A DNA stretch of 26,809 bases from a virus (IMGVR_UViG_3300033571_025807:1-26809); one strand, 5' to 3'. Counted from the first letter of the stretch, positions 6,277 through 13,618 are shown. Numbers and translations: made by a program. Notes: generated from the sequence alone by a model not told the origin.

Positions 6277-6330
6277 TGTTGTTCCTTTTTGAGGGTGTGT
6301 ATGGTTTGTGTTGGTTGAATATTGGGTCAT

Positions 6331-6675
6331 TTATACTCCCGTTTGTACACGCACATTGGCATTCAGTGTGCGGAGTGCGTCTAGTGATGTTCGCACGGTC
6401 AGTAATTTTTCTCGTTTAGATTTAACTAACGCTTCACTAATCTTATACGAATAAGCCTCGTCAGAAAGTTTGTAGTCCGCCCATGCTTCTCGTTCTTTAA
6501 TGCTTCCTTTGGCGGCTAGGTATTCTTTAGCCCAATTACCTTTCATGAGCGCATCTTTTTTAGCGGCGTCAACAGCAAGGGTTTCAAAGGCTTCTGTCTC
6601 TTCTTCAAGTATCCCCAAGAGACGCATGATTTCCGATTCAATTTCTACCTGCGATATAGGTTGCGATCTAGCCAT
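6331..6675 (-). CDS. Conserved phage-type hypothetical protein, 114 residues
   Basis: The ATG at 6675 is preferred over an upstream start at 6705 because GAGGG lies just before it and because the junction with the preceding gene is the 8-bp overlap ATGGCTAG, also used at 8066-8073. The product is nearly all helix with alternating charge (EIMRLLGILEEETEAFETLA, EYLAAKGSIKEREAWADYK, SLDALRTLNANVRVQTGV). The ending ALRTLNANVRVQT is one I recall from proteins next to replication genes in actinophages. Function unknown. Confidence 0.7.
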   Translation of the reverse strand: MARSQPISQVEIESEIMRLLGILEEETEAFETLAVDAAKKDALMKGNWAKEYLAAKGSIKEREAWADYKLSDEAYSYKISEALVKSKREKLLTVRTSLDALRTLNANVRVQTGV

Positions 6676-7195
6676 TTTTTCCCTCGCTGAGTTCTGTGAA
6701 GTCACATTTTTGTAAAGCCAAAATTTGGTCTTTATTCCATTCGTAGGCTGACTGACCTAAATATGTTGCGGTCATCTGTTCAAGAATCCAAGCATCGCAT
6801 TTGTCGTTTCCATCAGCACCCGAGAAGATTATCCCAGTTTTCGCTGTGATTGCCGACATTACGTCTATTTTCCCTGAGTTACCTTTTCCTGTGGCAAACT
6901 TTGCCCTACAGGTCGGCGGGATTATCACGACAGGTATTCCTAGTTCGCGCATTGCTACTTTGATTACTCCACCTAGTTCGCCTATTGAGTGGGCTTGAGA
7001 GTATTGGGAAGCATATGAATAGCCTTCAATTGCGACTATTTCTATTCTTTCGTTTTTTGCGATTTCACTAATTATGTTTTTTATTTCAATTAATCTAGAC
7101 GCACCGCGTTTTTTTGATTTAATACTTCTCGTGACTCCACCCACACTTATGCCCGTGCTGGTTAAAGAAAGGTCTAGACCCATTATGGTTGCCAC
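6668..7195 (-). CDS. RuvC-like Holliday-junction resolvase
   Basis: 175 residues from a GTG at 7195; the ATG at 7183 is an alternative. It has the RNase-H-fold resolvase pattern: GLDLSLTSTGISVGG (first acidic residue D8), IVAIEGYSYAS (E57), and GADGNDKCDAWIL (D131 and D134). Between them IIPPTCRAKFATGKGNSGK resembles the basic segment of phage RuvC homologues. The family cleaves four-way DNA junctions with Mg2+ during replication, recombination and packaging. It is the first gene of the leftward run that contains the modification cassette and is divergent from the replication genes. Confidence 0.85.
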   Translation of the reverse strand: MATIMGLDLSLTSTGISVGGVTRSIKSKKRGASRLIEIKNIISEIAKNERIEIVAIEGYSYASQYSQAHSIGELGGVIKVAMRELGIPVVIIPPTCRAKFATGKGNSGKIDVMSAITAKTGIIFSGADGNDKCDAWILEQMTATYLGQSAYEWNKDQILALQKCDFTELSEGKNG

Positions 7196-7202
7196 ATTTC
7201 AA

Positions 7203-7220
7203 AGATTACTACACTAATCT
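7203..7220. promoter_or_regulatory. Symmetric divergent control region (perfect dyad)
   Basis: AGATTA-CTACAC-TAATCT is a perfect 6+6 inverted repeat. On the plus strand TAATCT lies 6 nt before the GTG at 7227. On the minus strand the same hexamer lies 7 nt before the GTG at 7195. Each arm is therefore placed like a -10 box for a leaderless transcript in its own direction. It could equally be an operator controlling both divergent operons. Confidence 0.5.
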
Positions 7221-7226
7221 ATTTTG

Positions 7227-7661
7227 GTGGTTAACAAAAAATCTGCACCTCAAAAGAAGATTGTCTCAATTGACAAACAAGGAGGCTGGGGTGATGTCTC
7301 GTATTATCACAAACTTGAATGTGGTCACATCGAAGTTCGTAAACGAGCGTCTACGGCACCAAAAATTGCTTGCACTTGGTGTGTCTTAGGCGAAGAAAAA
7401 GGAAAAGAGTTACGCGCCCTAACATTGGTACAGCCGCCTACTTTGGAAGAGGTTTGGGATTTTTACGACAGCACCATCAATGAAGAAGTTGATATTGCGC
7501 AATTGCGTGCTGGTCTTGCTAGTGCGATAGGTTGTCCACAGGACAGTGTTGAGGTCGTCGCAGAGGTTGTGGAAAACAATGTTCTAAAGGTTATGTATGT
7601 CAATGTTTTCCTTGATTTGGAAACTGCAAAAAGAATTGCAAAGTACGAAAAGAATATTTGA
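7227..7661 (+). CDS. Small Zn-site protein, hypothetical
   Basis: 144 residues from the GTG at 7227 (TTG at 7224 is the other option; neither has a Shine-Dalgarno). A beta-rich N-terminal part contains LECGHIEV and IACTWCVLG, a C-x-H ... C-x2-C set that probably binds zinc and that I associate with small actinophage proteins. After a linker (PPTLEEVWDFYDST) the C-terminal half is an alpha/beta region (QLRAGLASAIGCPQDSVEVV ... VMYVNVFLDLETAKRIAK). It is the first gene of the rightward replication run. Role unknown; DNA binding is plausible. Confidence 0.65.
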   Translation: MVNKKSAPQKKIVSIDKQGGWGDVSYYHKLECGHIEVRKRASTAPKIACTWCVLGEEKGKELRALTLVQPPTLEEVWDFYDSTINEEVDIAQLRAGLASAIGCPQDSVEVVAEVVENNVLKVMYVNVFLDLETAKRIAKYEKNI

Positions 7662-7725
7662 CGATATAAACATTTCGCTTGTAGTCTTGTGGCAAATAAT
7701 CAAGAACTAGTCACGAGGGGGACAC

Positions 7726-8073
7726 TTGATAAACCCAACAGAGATAGAACAATATTTCGACACGAACCTAGCGGCTTGTCGTGGAGTAGACATTTCGCTT
7801 TTTTATCCCGATTCACGGTCGTTAAGATATAGACCAAAAATCAGAGCAACAGAATTTTGCAAGAAGTGCAAAGTTATACAAGGTTGTTTAGATTATGCTC
7901 TTCGTTTTGAGCCACTCGGTATTTGGGGCGGTACTAACGAAGTGGAAAGAGAAGTTTTGAGAAGACAAGAAAAAATCAACTTACCTATGGAGCGTTCACA
8001 ATCAGTCGCTGTTCGTAGGGCTCTACGAAGCGGAAGAATTAAAAAACAAAATGAGCACATGAATAATGGCTAG
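7726..8073 (+). CDS. WhiB-like Fe-S transcription regulator
   Basis: 115 residues from a TTG start with a strong GAGGGGG ribosome-binding site 4 nt upstream. It has the four-cysteine WhiB set, C18 and then C45-x2-C48-x5-C54, which would bind a 4Fe-4S cluster, and the family's turn GIWGGT (65-70) followed by a basic tail (RRALRSGRIKKQ). WhiB proteins are actinobacterial sigma-factor partners, and phage copies can repress host WhiB genes. This is the best host marker in the window. It overlaps the primase-helicase start by 8 bp (ATGGCTAG), so the regulator and the replication enzyme are produced together. Confidence 0.92.
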   Translation: MINPTEIEQYFDTNLAACRGVDISLFYPDSRSLRYRPKIRATEFCKKCKVIQGCLDYALRFEPLGIWGGTNEVEREVLRRQEKINLPMERSQSVAVRRALRSGRIKKQNEHMNNG

Positions 8074-9820
8074 TGCTTCAATTCCTCAACATGCAGACAA
8101 ATTTCTCTCTCTTTTAAACGGTGTCCGCCCAACATCTAACGGTTGGGAAGCGCGTTGTCCGTGTCGCAACGACGACAACAACCCATCTCTATCTGTCGCT
8201 TTAGGTCAAGACGATAAAGTCCTTGTTACATGCCACAGAGGACAAGGTTGTTCTGTAGTTGAAATTTGTGACGCTGTAAACCTGAAAGTAATAGACCTTT
8301 ATCCTCCTAGACCTGAAGAAAGAAAACTGTCCCTCGTAGCAACATACGATTACCGTGACGAAAACGGCAAACTGCTGTTTCAGAAGCAACGGTTCGTTGA
8401 CCAATGGGGGAAGAAAACTTTCCGCCAAAGAAGACCCGACCCCGCCAACAACGGCAAATATCTCTACACATTAGACGACACACCAAAAGTTCTGTATCGC
8501 CTTCCTGAAGTAATTGAAGCAAGAAGAACAGGCGATTTGATTTGGCTTGTTGAGGGTGAAAAAGATGCCGACAACATGGTCAAACTTGGTTTTTGTGCAA
8601 CAACACCACCTAATGGTGCAGGTAAGTGGCTGGACATTCACACTGAAGCATTACAGGGTGCAACTGTTTGGATTATTTCTGATAACGACAGCGTCGGTAG
8701 AGAACACGGCAAGAATGTCGCTAAAACCTTGGAGAATAATGGTTGCAACGTTATCTCTTGGGTTCCACCAAGCAACTTTAAAGATGTTTCGGAACTTCTT
8801 GGTTCTGGCGGAACACTAGATGATTTAGTTGAATTAAAAGATGCTGAACCCATTGAAGAAGATTTAGAGTACGAAGAAGAAGAAAAGCAAACCGACGCAA
8901 TCATTGAAGCGACAACACCACTTACTTCGCTTGCCGAGCAGATTTCCAATTTGTTAGTAAGAGAAGATTTAAGTGAAAATGTTCGCTTAGCCAAAGCGTC
9001 AATGCTTATCGGTTCCTTTGGTTTTGAGGACAAGATTGACAAAGGACGACTCGTTAACTGGTCAGATCTTGTTTTAGAAGAAGTTGAAGATGGATATGAC
9101 TGGGTTATCCCAAATGTTCTTGAACGAGGCGAGCGAGTAATAGTGGTCGCGGCGGAAGGCGTTGGTAAAACAATGCTCGCTCGTCAAATTGCTATTTGCA
9201 GTGCATATGGTATTCACCCATTCACGATGGCGAGAATGAAACCTATTCGTACTCTAACTATTGACTTAGAAAACCCTGAGAAAATCATCCGTCGTTCATC
9301 AGCAAGCATCATTGGAGCATCCAAGCATCTCGGGTATCTCAAAGGCGCACCTGAGTGCCATATTCTCATCAAGCCATCAGGTGTTGATTTGATGAGGGCG
9401 TCCGATAAGGCGATAATTGAAGAGGCAGTTGAGACAATACGACCAGACCTGTTGCTCCTCGGTCCCATCTACAAATCATTTGTTGACCCCGGCGGACGAA
9501 CATCTGAGGCTGTAACCGTGGAAGTCGCAAAGTATTTTGACATGTTGCGTGACTACTACAAGTGTGCTTTATGGCTTGAGCATCACGCTCCTCTTGGCAC
9601 GAGTTCTAGCACGAGAGATTTGCGACCTTTTGGTTCAGCCGTATGGTCACGCTGGCCGGAATTCGGTCTTTCTTTAACACCCGACCCAACTGCTGTCGGC
9701 GAATATGTCTACGATGTGCGACATTTCCGTGGGGCGCGAGATGTGCGTGAATTTCCAACTAAGATGAGAAGAGGAAAAGTTTTCCCATTCGAGGTTCTTG
9801 AATTTATGAAGGCGATATAG
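8066..9820 (+). CDS. Fused DNA primase-helicase (Zn, TOPRIM, RepA-like ATPase)
   Basis: 584 residues in three parts. (1) An N-terminal Zn-binding motif of CHC2-like type: C31-x-C33 and C56...C62 within WEARCPCRNDD and VTCHRGQGCS. (2) A TOPRIM domain with LVEGEKDA (161-168) and ISDNDSVGR (204-212), the acidic residues that bind Mg2+ for primer synthesis. (3) After an acidic linker (about 258-280), a RecA/RepA-like ATPase with Walker A AAEGVGKT (362-369), strand LTIDLENP (397-403), Walker B PDLLLLGP (460-467) and ALWLEHHAPL (501-510) as the sensor histidine. It would unwind DNA and lay down primers at the phage fork. No polymerase is seen in the window. Confidence 0.9.
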   Translation: MASASIPQHADKFLSLLNGVRPTSNGWEARCPCRNDDNNPSLSVALGQDDKVLVTCHRGQGCSVVEICDAVNLKVIDLYPPRPEERKLSLVATYDYRDENGKLLFQKQRFVDQWGKKTFRQRRPDPANNGKYLYTLDDTPKVLYRLPEVIEARRTGDLIWLVEGEKDADNMVKLGFCATTPPNGAGKWLDIHTEALQGATVWIISDNDSVGREHGKNVAKTLENNGCNVISWVPPSNFKDVSELLGSGGTLDDLVELKDAEPIEEDLEYEEEEKQTDAIIEATTPLTSLAEQISNLLVREDLSENVRLAKASMLIGSFGFEDKIDKGRLVNWSDLVLEEVEDGYDWVIPNVLERGERVIVVAAEGVGKTMLARQIAICSAYGIHPFTMARMKPIRTLTIDLENPEKIIRRSSASIIGASKHLGYLKGAPECHILIKPSGVDLMRASDKAIIEEAVETIRPDLLLLGPIYKSFVDPGGRTSEAVTVEVAKYFDMLRDYYKCALWLEHHAPLGTSSSTRDLRPFGSAVWSRWPEFGLSLTPDPTAVGEYVYDVRHFRGARDVREFPTKMRRGKVFPFEVLEFMKAI

Positions 9821-9822
9821 AA

Positions 9823-10458
9823 ATGGCTGAAAAGGGTTTAACTAGAGAGTTTCTCGCTGAACGCGATTTGCGCATTTTTAAGATGAGGCAGGCTGGCGTG
9901 CCTATTTCAGAAATAGCACGACGATTCGGAATCGGTACCTCCAATGTGTCTCATTCTATTCGTAGGCAATTGGGCAAGTTAAACCAAGAGGCGCTTCTTG
10001 CCTATCCTGAAGTTTTGCAGATGGAATTAGAGAGGTTGGACGCCCTACAGTCCGCAATCTGGCCGATGACGCAACACCGAAAGCAAAAAATGGATGACGG
10101 CACAGAGGTTTCCATAGAACCTGACATTAAGGCTGTTTCTACTGTTTTGTCTATTATTGACAGACGAGCAAAGTTGTTGGGCATGGAACAGACGAATGTC
10201 AATGTTCAGATGGATGTTCGTGAAAGTTCGCCGTTGCGTGCAGTTCTTGCTGGTGCACCCGGGGTCGTTCAGGCTGAAAAGTTTGATTCGGAAGCAGAAG
10301 GTAAGAAGTTGCTTGCTTTGATGGCTGACGCTGGAATATTGCCCAAGGAAACGATTAACGAGTTATTGAATGATTTTCCCGCGATTGGCGACGGTTCGGA
10401 TATTCAAGATGCCGACATCGTTGAGGATGTATCTGTGAAAGAGATAGATAATATCTAA
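9823..10458 (+). CDS. Terminase small subunit-like HTH protein
   Basis: 211 residues. The N-terminus has a helix-turn-helix (ISEIARRFGIGTSNVSHSIR, about 29-48). The middle carries EVLQMELERLDALQSAIWPM and VLSIIDRRAKLLGMEQ, the helical pattern found after the HTH in many small terminase subunits. The C-terminal third is acidic (DFPAIGDGSDIQDADIVED). The small subunit recognises the packaging site and loads the large terminase. The large subunit is not in the window, so the assignment rests on the domain pattern only. A general DNA-binding regulator is the alternative. It starts 2 bp after the primase-helicase stop. Confidence 0.6.
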   Translation: MAEKGLTREFLAERDLRIFKMRQAGVPISEIARRFGIGTSNVSHSIRRQLGKLNQEALLAYPEVLQMELERLDALQSAIWPMTQHRKQKMDDGTEVSIEPDIKAVSTVLSIIDRRAKLLGMEQTNVNVQMDVRESSPLRAVLAGAPGVVQAEKFDSEAEGKKLLALMADAGILPKETINELLNDFPAIGDGSDIQDADIVEDVSVKEIDNI

Positions 10459-10500
10459 TTTCAAAAAACGATAGTTTCTTGCAGTCAATCGCCAATCAAG

Positions 10501-10662
10501 ATGGCATCATGGTTGACTATGATTATCGCACTCTTACTCACAATTTCTTCAGTTACCGCCGTACATCTTTTTGTCATGAAATCTGTGGATAGTTTCACTG
10601 GTTATGGTGAAAGAAGTTCACGATACGAGTGGGACAGTTTTCAAAACAAGTACAAGTTTTAA
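10501..10662 (+). CDS. Small single-pass membrane protein, 53 residues
   Basis: The frame starts MASWLTMIIALLLTISSVTA, one clear membrane helix or uncleaved signal anchor, followed by VHLFVMKSVDS and a polar tail (YGERSSRYEWDSFQNKYKF). It is the last gene of the rightward replication run and its stop is immediately adjacent to the convergent gene at 10663. No strong ribosome-binding site. Holin-like or envelope roles are possible; nothing decides this. Confidence 0.5.
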   Translation: MASWLTMIIALLLTISSVTAVHLFVMKSVDSFTGYGERSSRYEWDSFQNKYKF

Positions 10663-11295
10663 TCAAAAATCGTCTCGGTAGAAAATTTCAAATCCGCAAT
10701 GCATGACCGCGGACGCTAAAGTCCCAAAATAAACATCCCTGTCCATGGTTTGGTCAACTGGTTGTGACGGTATTTTGAGCGAGGCTTTTAGGGCAGCGGC
10801 GAACTGTATGTCCCTCATTGCTTTTCCACCGTCATAGAGGAGTACATCCTCAAACTGCACTACTCTGCCAACGGTTGCTAGGTACGGCAACGCCACGAAA
10901 GTGTGGTCGTCGTTTGTGAGATGAGTGAAAGATATGCATTCTTTCACGGGAACCTTGTTTTCGCCGTAAAGTACGGCTAGGTCTTTTCCGTGTGTTTCCT
11001 CAGGGGACATAGAGCAGTATCCCTCAGCCGCGATGGTGTATTCATCAATGCCCCAGCCCTGACGAACGATGCATGATGCTTCTATTATTTTGGTGAGGCG
11101 TTCTTCTTTGGGTGTATCAAAGGTGTTTTTTAGTTGAAGAATCGCCACAATTTCATTTTTTCTCCATCCAAATATATTAATGTTTAAATCAGAACCTATT
11201 CCGTCTTCTTTAACGAGAGCCGATTTTGCTCCTTTTATGGACTCCACGCATAGCGCCAACTTGTCCATTTCGGTCTCATAGAATCCTGTAAACAT
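10663..11295 (-). CDS. Hypothetical protein, 210 residues
   Basis: Begins MFTGFYETEMDKLALCVESI. The N-terminal half looks alpha/beta, with an EIVAILQLKNTFD strand and an EERLTKIIEASCIVRQGWG helix. The middle contains TIAAEGYCSM and ECISFTHLTNDDHTFVALPY. The C-terminal region (FAALKASLKIPSQ in part; YFGTLASAVMHCGFEIFYRDDF) is again alpha/beta. I do not recognise a family. It is a lone minus-strand gene between two rightward runs, with its start facing the H1-like gene. Confidence 0.7.
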   Translation of the reverse strand: MFTGFYETEMDKLALCVESIKGAKSALVKEDGIGSDLNINIFGWRKNEIVAILQLKNTFDTPKEERLTKIIEASCIVRQGWGIDEYTIAAEGYCSMSPEETHGKDLAVLYGENKVPVKECISFTHLTNDDHTFVALPYLATVGRVVQFEDVLLYDGGKAMRDIQFAAALKASLKIPSQPVDQTMDRDVYFGTLASAVMHCGFEIFYRDDF

Positions 11296-11338
11296 GATTT
11301 ACAAACCCTACCGTATGGTAATCCTCACAAAATGAAGG

Positions 11339-11367
11339 TTGCATTTGGGTCATAATCTTCATACTAA
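11339..11367 (+). promoter_or_regulatory. Promoter of the H1-like/methyltransferase genes
   Basis: TTGCAT (11339-11344) and TACTAA (11362-11367), separated by exactly 17 bp, with the ATG 9 nt further on. The -35 box is the TTGCA variant also seen at 16825 and 21678. Confidence 0.55.
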
Positions 11368-11376
11368 AGTGTTGAC

Positions 11377-11682
11377 ATGACACAAAAACCGAACAAAAAA
11401 GCACCTGCAAAGAAGACCCCAGCAAAGAAGGCTTCAGCGAAAAAGGCAACCCCTAAGAAGTCTCCTGCAAAGAAGACTGCACCAAAAGCGAAGACAGTCG
11501 CCTCACAGACTGAAGAAACGGTTGCTAATAAAACTGTTCTTCAAGAAGTAAAGCCAAGCACTTTCGTTGATAGCGAACGCTTTATGAAGTCCATTGCAGA
11601 GTCGAATATAATTAAGGCAAACGACATTAAGTCTGCTCCTTTGCGTAAAAGAATGCTTGCGTGGTTTAAGATTCGCAAGTAG
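11377..11682 (+). CDS. Histone H1-like Lys/Ala/Pro-rich protein
   Basis: 101 residues. Residues 5-40 are a run of short repeats of the type PAKK/SAKK/TPKK (APAKKTPAKKASAKKATPK in part), the composition of eukaryotic H1 tails and of bacterial H1-like nucleoid proteins. A linker of mixed composition (about 41-65) leads to a C-terminal basic helical segment (RFMKSIAESNIIKAND ... LRKRMLAWFKIRK). It would bind DNA non-specifically and could condense phage DNA or displace host nucleoid proteins. No terminator is evident before the methyltransferase downstream, so the two are probably co-transcribed. The repeat in the DNA is partly a codon-level repeat of GCAAAGAAG. Confidence 0.75.
   Translation: MTQKPNKKAPAKKTPAKKASAKKATPKKSPAKKTAPKAKTVASQTEETVANKTVLQEVKPSTFVDSERFMKSIAESNIIKANDIKSAPLRKRMLAWFKIRK
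11389..11500 (+). repeat. Short tandem coding repeat (PAKK units)
   Basis: Imperfect tandem units around GCAAAGAAG encoding Ala/Pro-Lys-Lys blocks inside the H1-like gene. Such runs easily change copy number by slippage, so length variation between related phages is expected. Confidence 0.5.
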
Positions 11683-11685
11683 TAT

Positions 11686-11706
11686 TAGCCTCACATGATG
11701 GGGCTA
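11686..11706 (+). other. Hairpin before the methyltransferase ribosome-binding site
   Basis: TAGCCTC (11686-11692) can pair with GGGGCTA (11700-11706), with one G-T wobble and a 7-nt loop, directly ahead of the GAGGGG ribosome-binding site of the next gene. It may limit read-through or tune translation. No U-run follows. Confidence 0.3.
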
Positions 11707-11719
11707 CCGAGGGGAATTT

Positions 11720-13105
11720 ATGACCGAAGAAAATAGTGTGCTGCCCGTCAGTACTTTAAGTATTGATAGCAACATTCTCCTTGGTGATGTGAGGAAAACA
11801 TTAGCCTCGTTGCCTGACAACAGTATTCATTGTGTTGTGACATCTCCACCCTATTGGGGTCTGCGAGATTACGGAACTGCAACTTGGGTCGGCGGGGATG
11901 AAAACTGTTCCCACAAGAGAGATAGTAAGTTCAGCGAAAGTTGTACGACAGGGCAGAAACTTCTTGAAGGCGCTATCGGTGACGGCATTTATAAAGTTCA
12001 GTGTCCACGGTGTGGCGCAATGCGCAAAGATAGCCAACTTGGTCTAGAGCCAACATTTGATGAATATGTTGAACACATGGTTGAGGTTTTTCGTGAAGTG
12101 CGTCGTGTCTTGCGCGATGATGGCACATTGTGGCTAAACCTCGGGGACTCCTACGCTGGCAGTAACGGCAACGGCTGGAAGCAGTCAATCGCATCAACTA
12201 ATGCTTCCAATGCAGGTGGCGAAAACGAAGACTTCAGGGCGAGAATCGGGCGTGATGACGGTGAACTTAAACCGAAGGATTTAGTTGGAATCCCTTGGCG
12301 TGTGGCGTTTGCTTTACAGGCTGATGGGTGGTTCCTGCGTCAAGACATTATTTGGGCTAAACCAAACCCAATGCCTGAATCAGTGCGAGACCGTTGCACC
12401 AAGGCACATGAGTACATTTTCTTGTTGTCTAAAAAGGGTCACTATTTCTTTGATTATCTTGCCATTAAGGAACCAGCGAAGTACGCTAACGATGACCGTG
12501 GTTCGCGAGCCGATTCCCGCAGGGAGGCAGGTGTTCGTAACACGATGCATGGCTCAACAGGCGAATTCAGGAACAAGAGGTCGGTATGGACAGTCACAAC
12601 CAAGCCTTTCAAAGGGGCTCACTTCGCAACATTTCCACAGGACTTGATAGAGCCATGTATCTCTGCTGGTACGAGCGAAATGGGTTGTTGTGCTCAATGT
12701 GGGTCACCTCTGAAGAGGATTGTCCAAAGGACACGGATAGCACGCAACGAACTTCCTGAGACCGATTCAAGGTATCGCCCGAACAACTACAACGGCGCAT
12801 TTGGTGAAATCAACGGCAAGGGCGATGCTGGTTATACGCAAACAGAAACCCTTGGATGGGAAAAAGAGTGCAAATGCGAGACGGAAGAGACTGTCCCATG
12901 CACTGTTTTGGATGTTTTCTTTGGTGCTGGAACAACGGGTGTAGTAGCACAGCGACTGGGTAGAGACTATTTGGGCTGTGAATTGAATCCCGAATATGCG
13001 CAGATTGCCACAGCACGGTTAATTGACGAAAAAGAAAAAAATAGGTTACTTTTGCTCTCGCAGGAAATTCAACCGTCTCTTTTTGAGGTTCATTCTGACG
13101 ACTGA
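11720..13105 (+). CDS. DNA amino-methyltransferase with two Zn-ribbon inserts
   Basis: 461 residues. The catalytic motif is VVTSPPYWGLRDYG (39-52) and the AdoMet motif is LDVFFGAGTTGVVA (397-410), the beta-class order. Two cysteine clusters interrupt the fold: C63-x-H65 with C95-x2-C98 (VQCPRCGAM), and C323/C324-x2-C327 (CCAQCGSPL) with C384-x-C386. Each looks like a zinc ribbon, probably in the target-recognition part. TSPPYWGLRDY enzymes are frequent in actinophages. A GAGGGG ribosome-binding site precedes the ATG. It is the third methyltransferase in the window and is unlike the two at 2053-3521, so it should have a separate target. Confidence 0.92.
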   Translation: MTEENSVLPVSTLSIDSNILLGDVRKTLASLPDNSIHCVVTSPPYWGLRDYGTATWVGGDENCSHKRDSKFSESCTTGQKLLEGAIGDGIYKVQCPRCGAMRKDSQLGLEPTFDEYVEHMVEVFREVRRVLRDDGTLWLNLGDSYAGSNGNGWKQSIASTNASNAGGENEDFRARIGRDDGELKPKDLVGIPWRVAFALQADGWFLRQDIIWAKPNPMPESVRDRCTKAHEYIFLLSKKGHYFFDYLAIKEPAKYANDDRGSRADSRREAGVRNTMHGSTGEFRNKRSVWTVTTKPFKGAHFATFPQDLIEPCISAGTSEMGCCAQCGSPLKRIVQRTRIARNELPETDSRYRPNNYNGAFGEINGKGDAGYTQTETLGWEKECKCETEETVPCTVLDVFFGAGTTGVVAQRLGRDYLGCELNPEYAQIATARLIDEKEKNRLLLLSQEIQPSLFEVHSDD

Positions 13106-13158
13106 TAAATGTTGTATTATTTACCTACACAGGTATTTCCTTTGACTTGGAGGTCAAA

Positions 13159-13590
13159 ATGTCAGCATCTATTCCAGTTCTTCTTCCACTCACCGTCAAC
13201 GGTACTGTGGCAACCACTTCTACGGTAGTTGTTCGCGTTCCTGTTGCCGCTCGTGTTCGCGATGTCACTGTCGCAGTTGGAACAGCACCCGTTGGTTCAG
13301 CACTTGCAGGAACAGTTCGTAAGGCAACATCATCAGGAACAGTTGTAGCAACTTTCTCAATCGCAGCCGCTGCAACTTCTGCTGTAGCAACAATGTCCAC
13401 AGTGGATGGCGCAGACGAAATCGCTGAAGGCGACTTGCTTCACCTCGTTGTTTCTGGTGTAGGTTCAAGTACTGCTGGTTCAAACTTGACAGCACTTGTT
13501 GAACTTGACGGTTCAGCAGACCAAGACGGTGTTGATGTTCACAGCGTTGCGGTTCTCCGCGGAAACCACCCAGGTTCAGTAGTAGCGTAA
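13159..13590 (+). CDS. Val/Ala/Thr-rich beta protein, likely virion component
   Basis: 143 residues from the ATG at 13159, with a very strong ribosome-binding site (TTGGAGGT). The frame is open 12 bases further upstream, but that part is the ribosome-binding site itself. The protein has no Cys, Trp or Tyr, a single Phe, and is dominated by Val, Ala, Thr, Ser and Gly (LTVNGTVATTSTVVVRVPVA, VGTAPVGSALAGTVRKATSS). It reads as repeated short beta strands with acidic loops (STVDGADEIAEGD, VELDGSADQDG). This suggests a capsid decoration or fibre-type structural protein. It is not close to the other head genes. The strong ribosome-binding site and the downstream hairpins suggest high expression. Confidence 0.6.
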   Translation: MSASIPVLLPLTVNGTVATTSTVVVRVPVAARVRDVTVAVGTAPVGSALAGTVRKATSSGTVVATFSIAAAATSAVATMSTVDGADEIAEGDLLHLVVSGVGSSTAGSNLTALVELDGSADQDGVDVHSVAVLRGNHPGSVVA

Positions 13591-13597
13591 GTTGCTA

Positions 13598-13618
13598 ACG
13601 GGTGATTAGTTCGCCCGT
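13598..13618 (+). terminator. Hairpin after the 13159-13590 gene
   Basis: ACGGGTG pairs with CGCCCGT across a 7-nt loop (one G-T wobble), followed by AAAATTT. It starts 8 bp after the stop. It is a weak intrinsic terminator candidate and is followed by a much stronger hairpin. Confidence 0.45.

Noticed and set aside
6415-6440. TTTAGATTTAACTAACGC, partly like the left-arm repeat
   Set aside because: Lacks the GGGG-ACTG half and lies inside a coding region.
7715-7728. GAGGGGGACACTTG before the WhiB-like gene as a fifth copy of the repeat
   Set aside because: Only the G-run and AC match, and the position is explained by a ribosome-binding site before a TTG start.
8638-9042. Open minus-strand frame of 134 residues inside the primase-helicase gene
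   Set aside because: Ser/Lys/Leu-rich shadow of a gene with clear TOPRIM and ATPase motifs.
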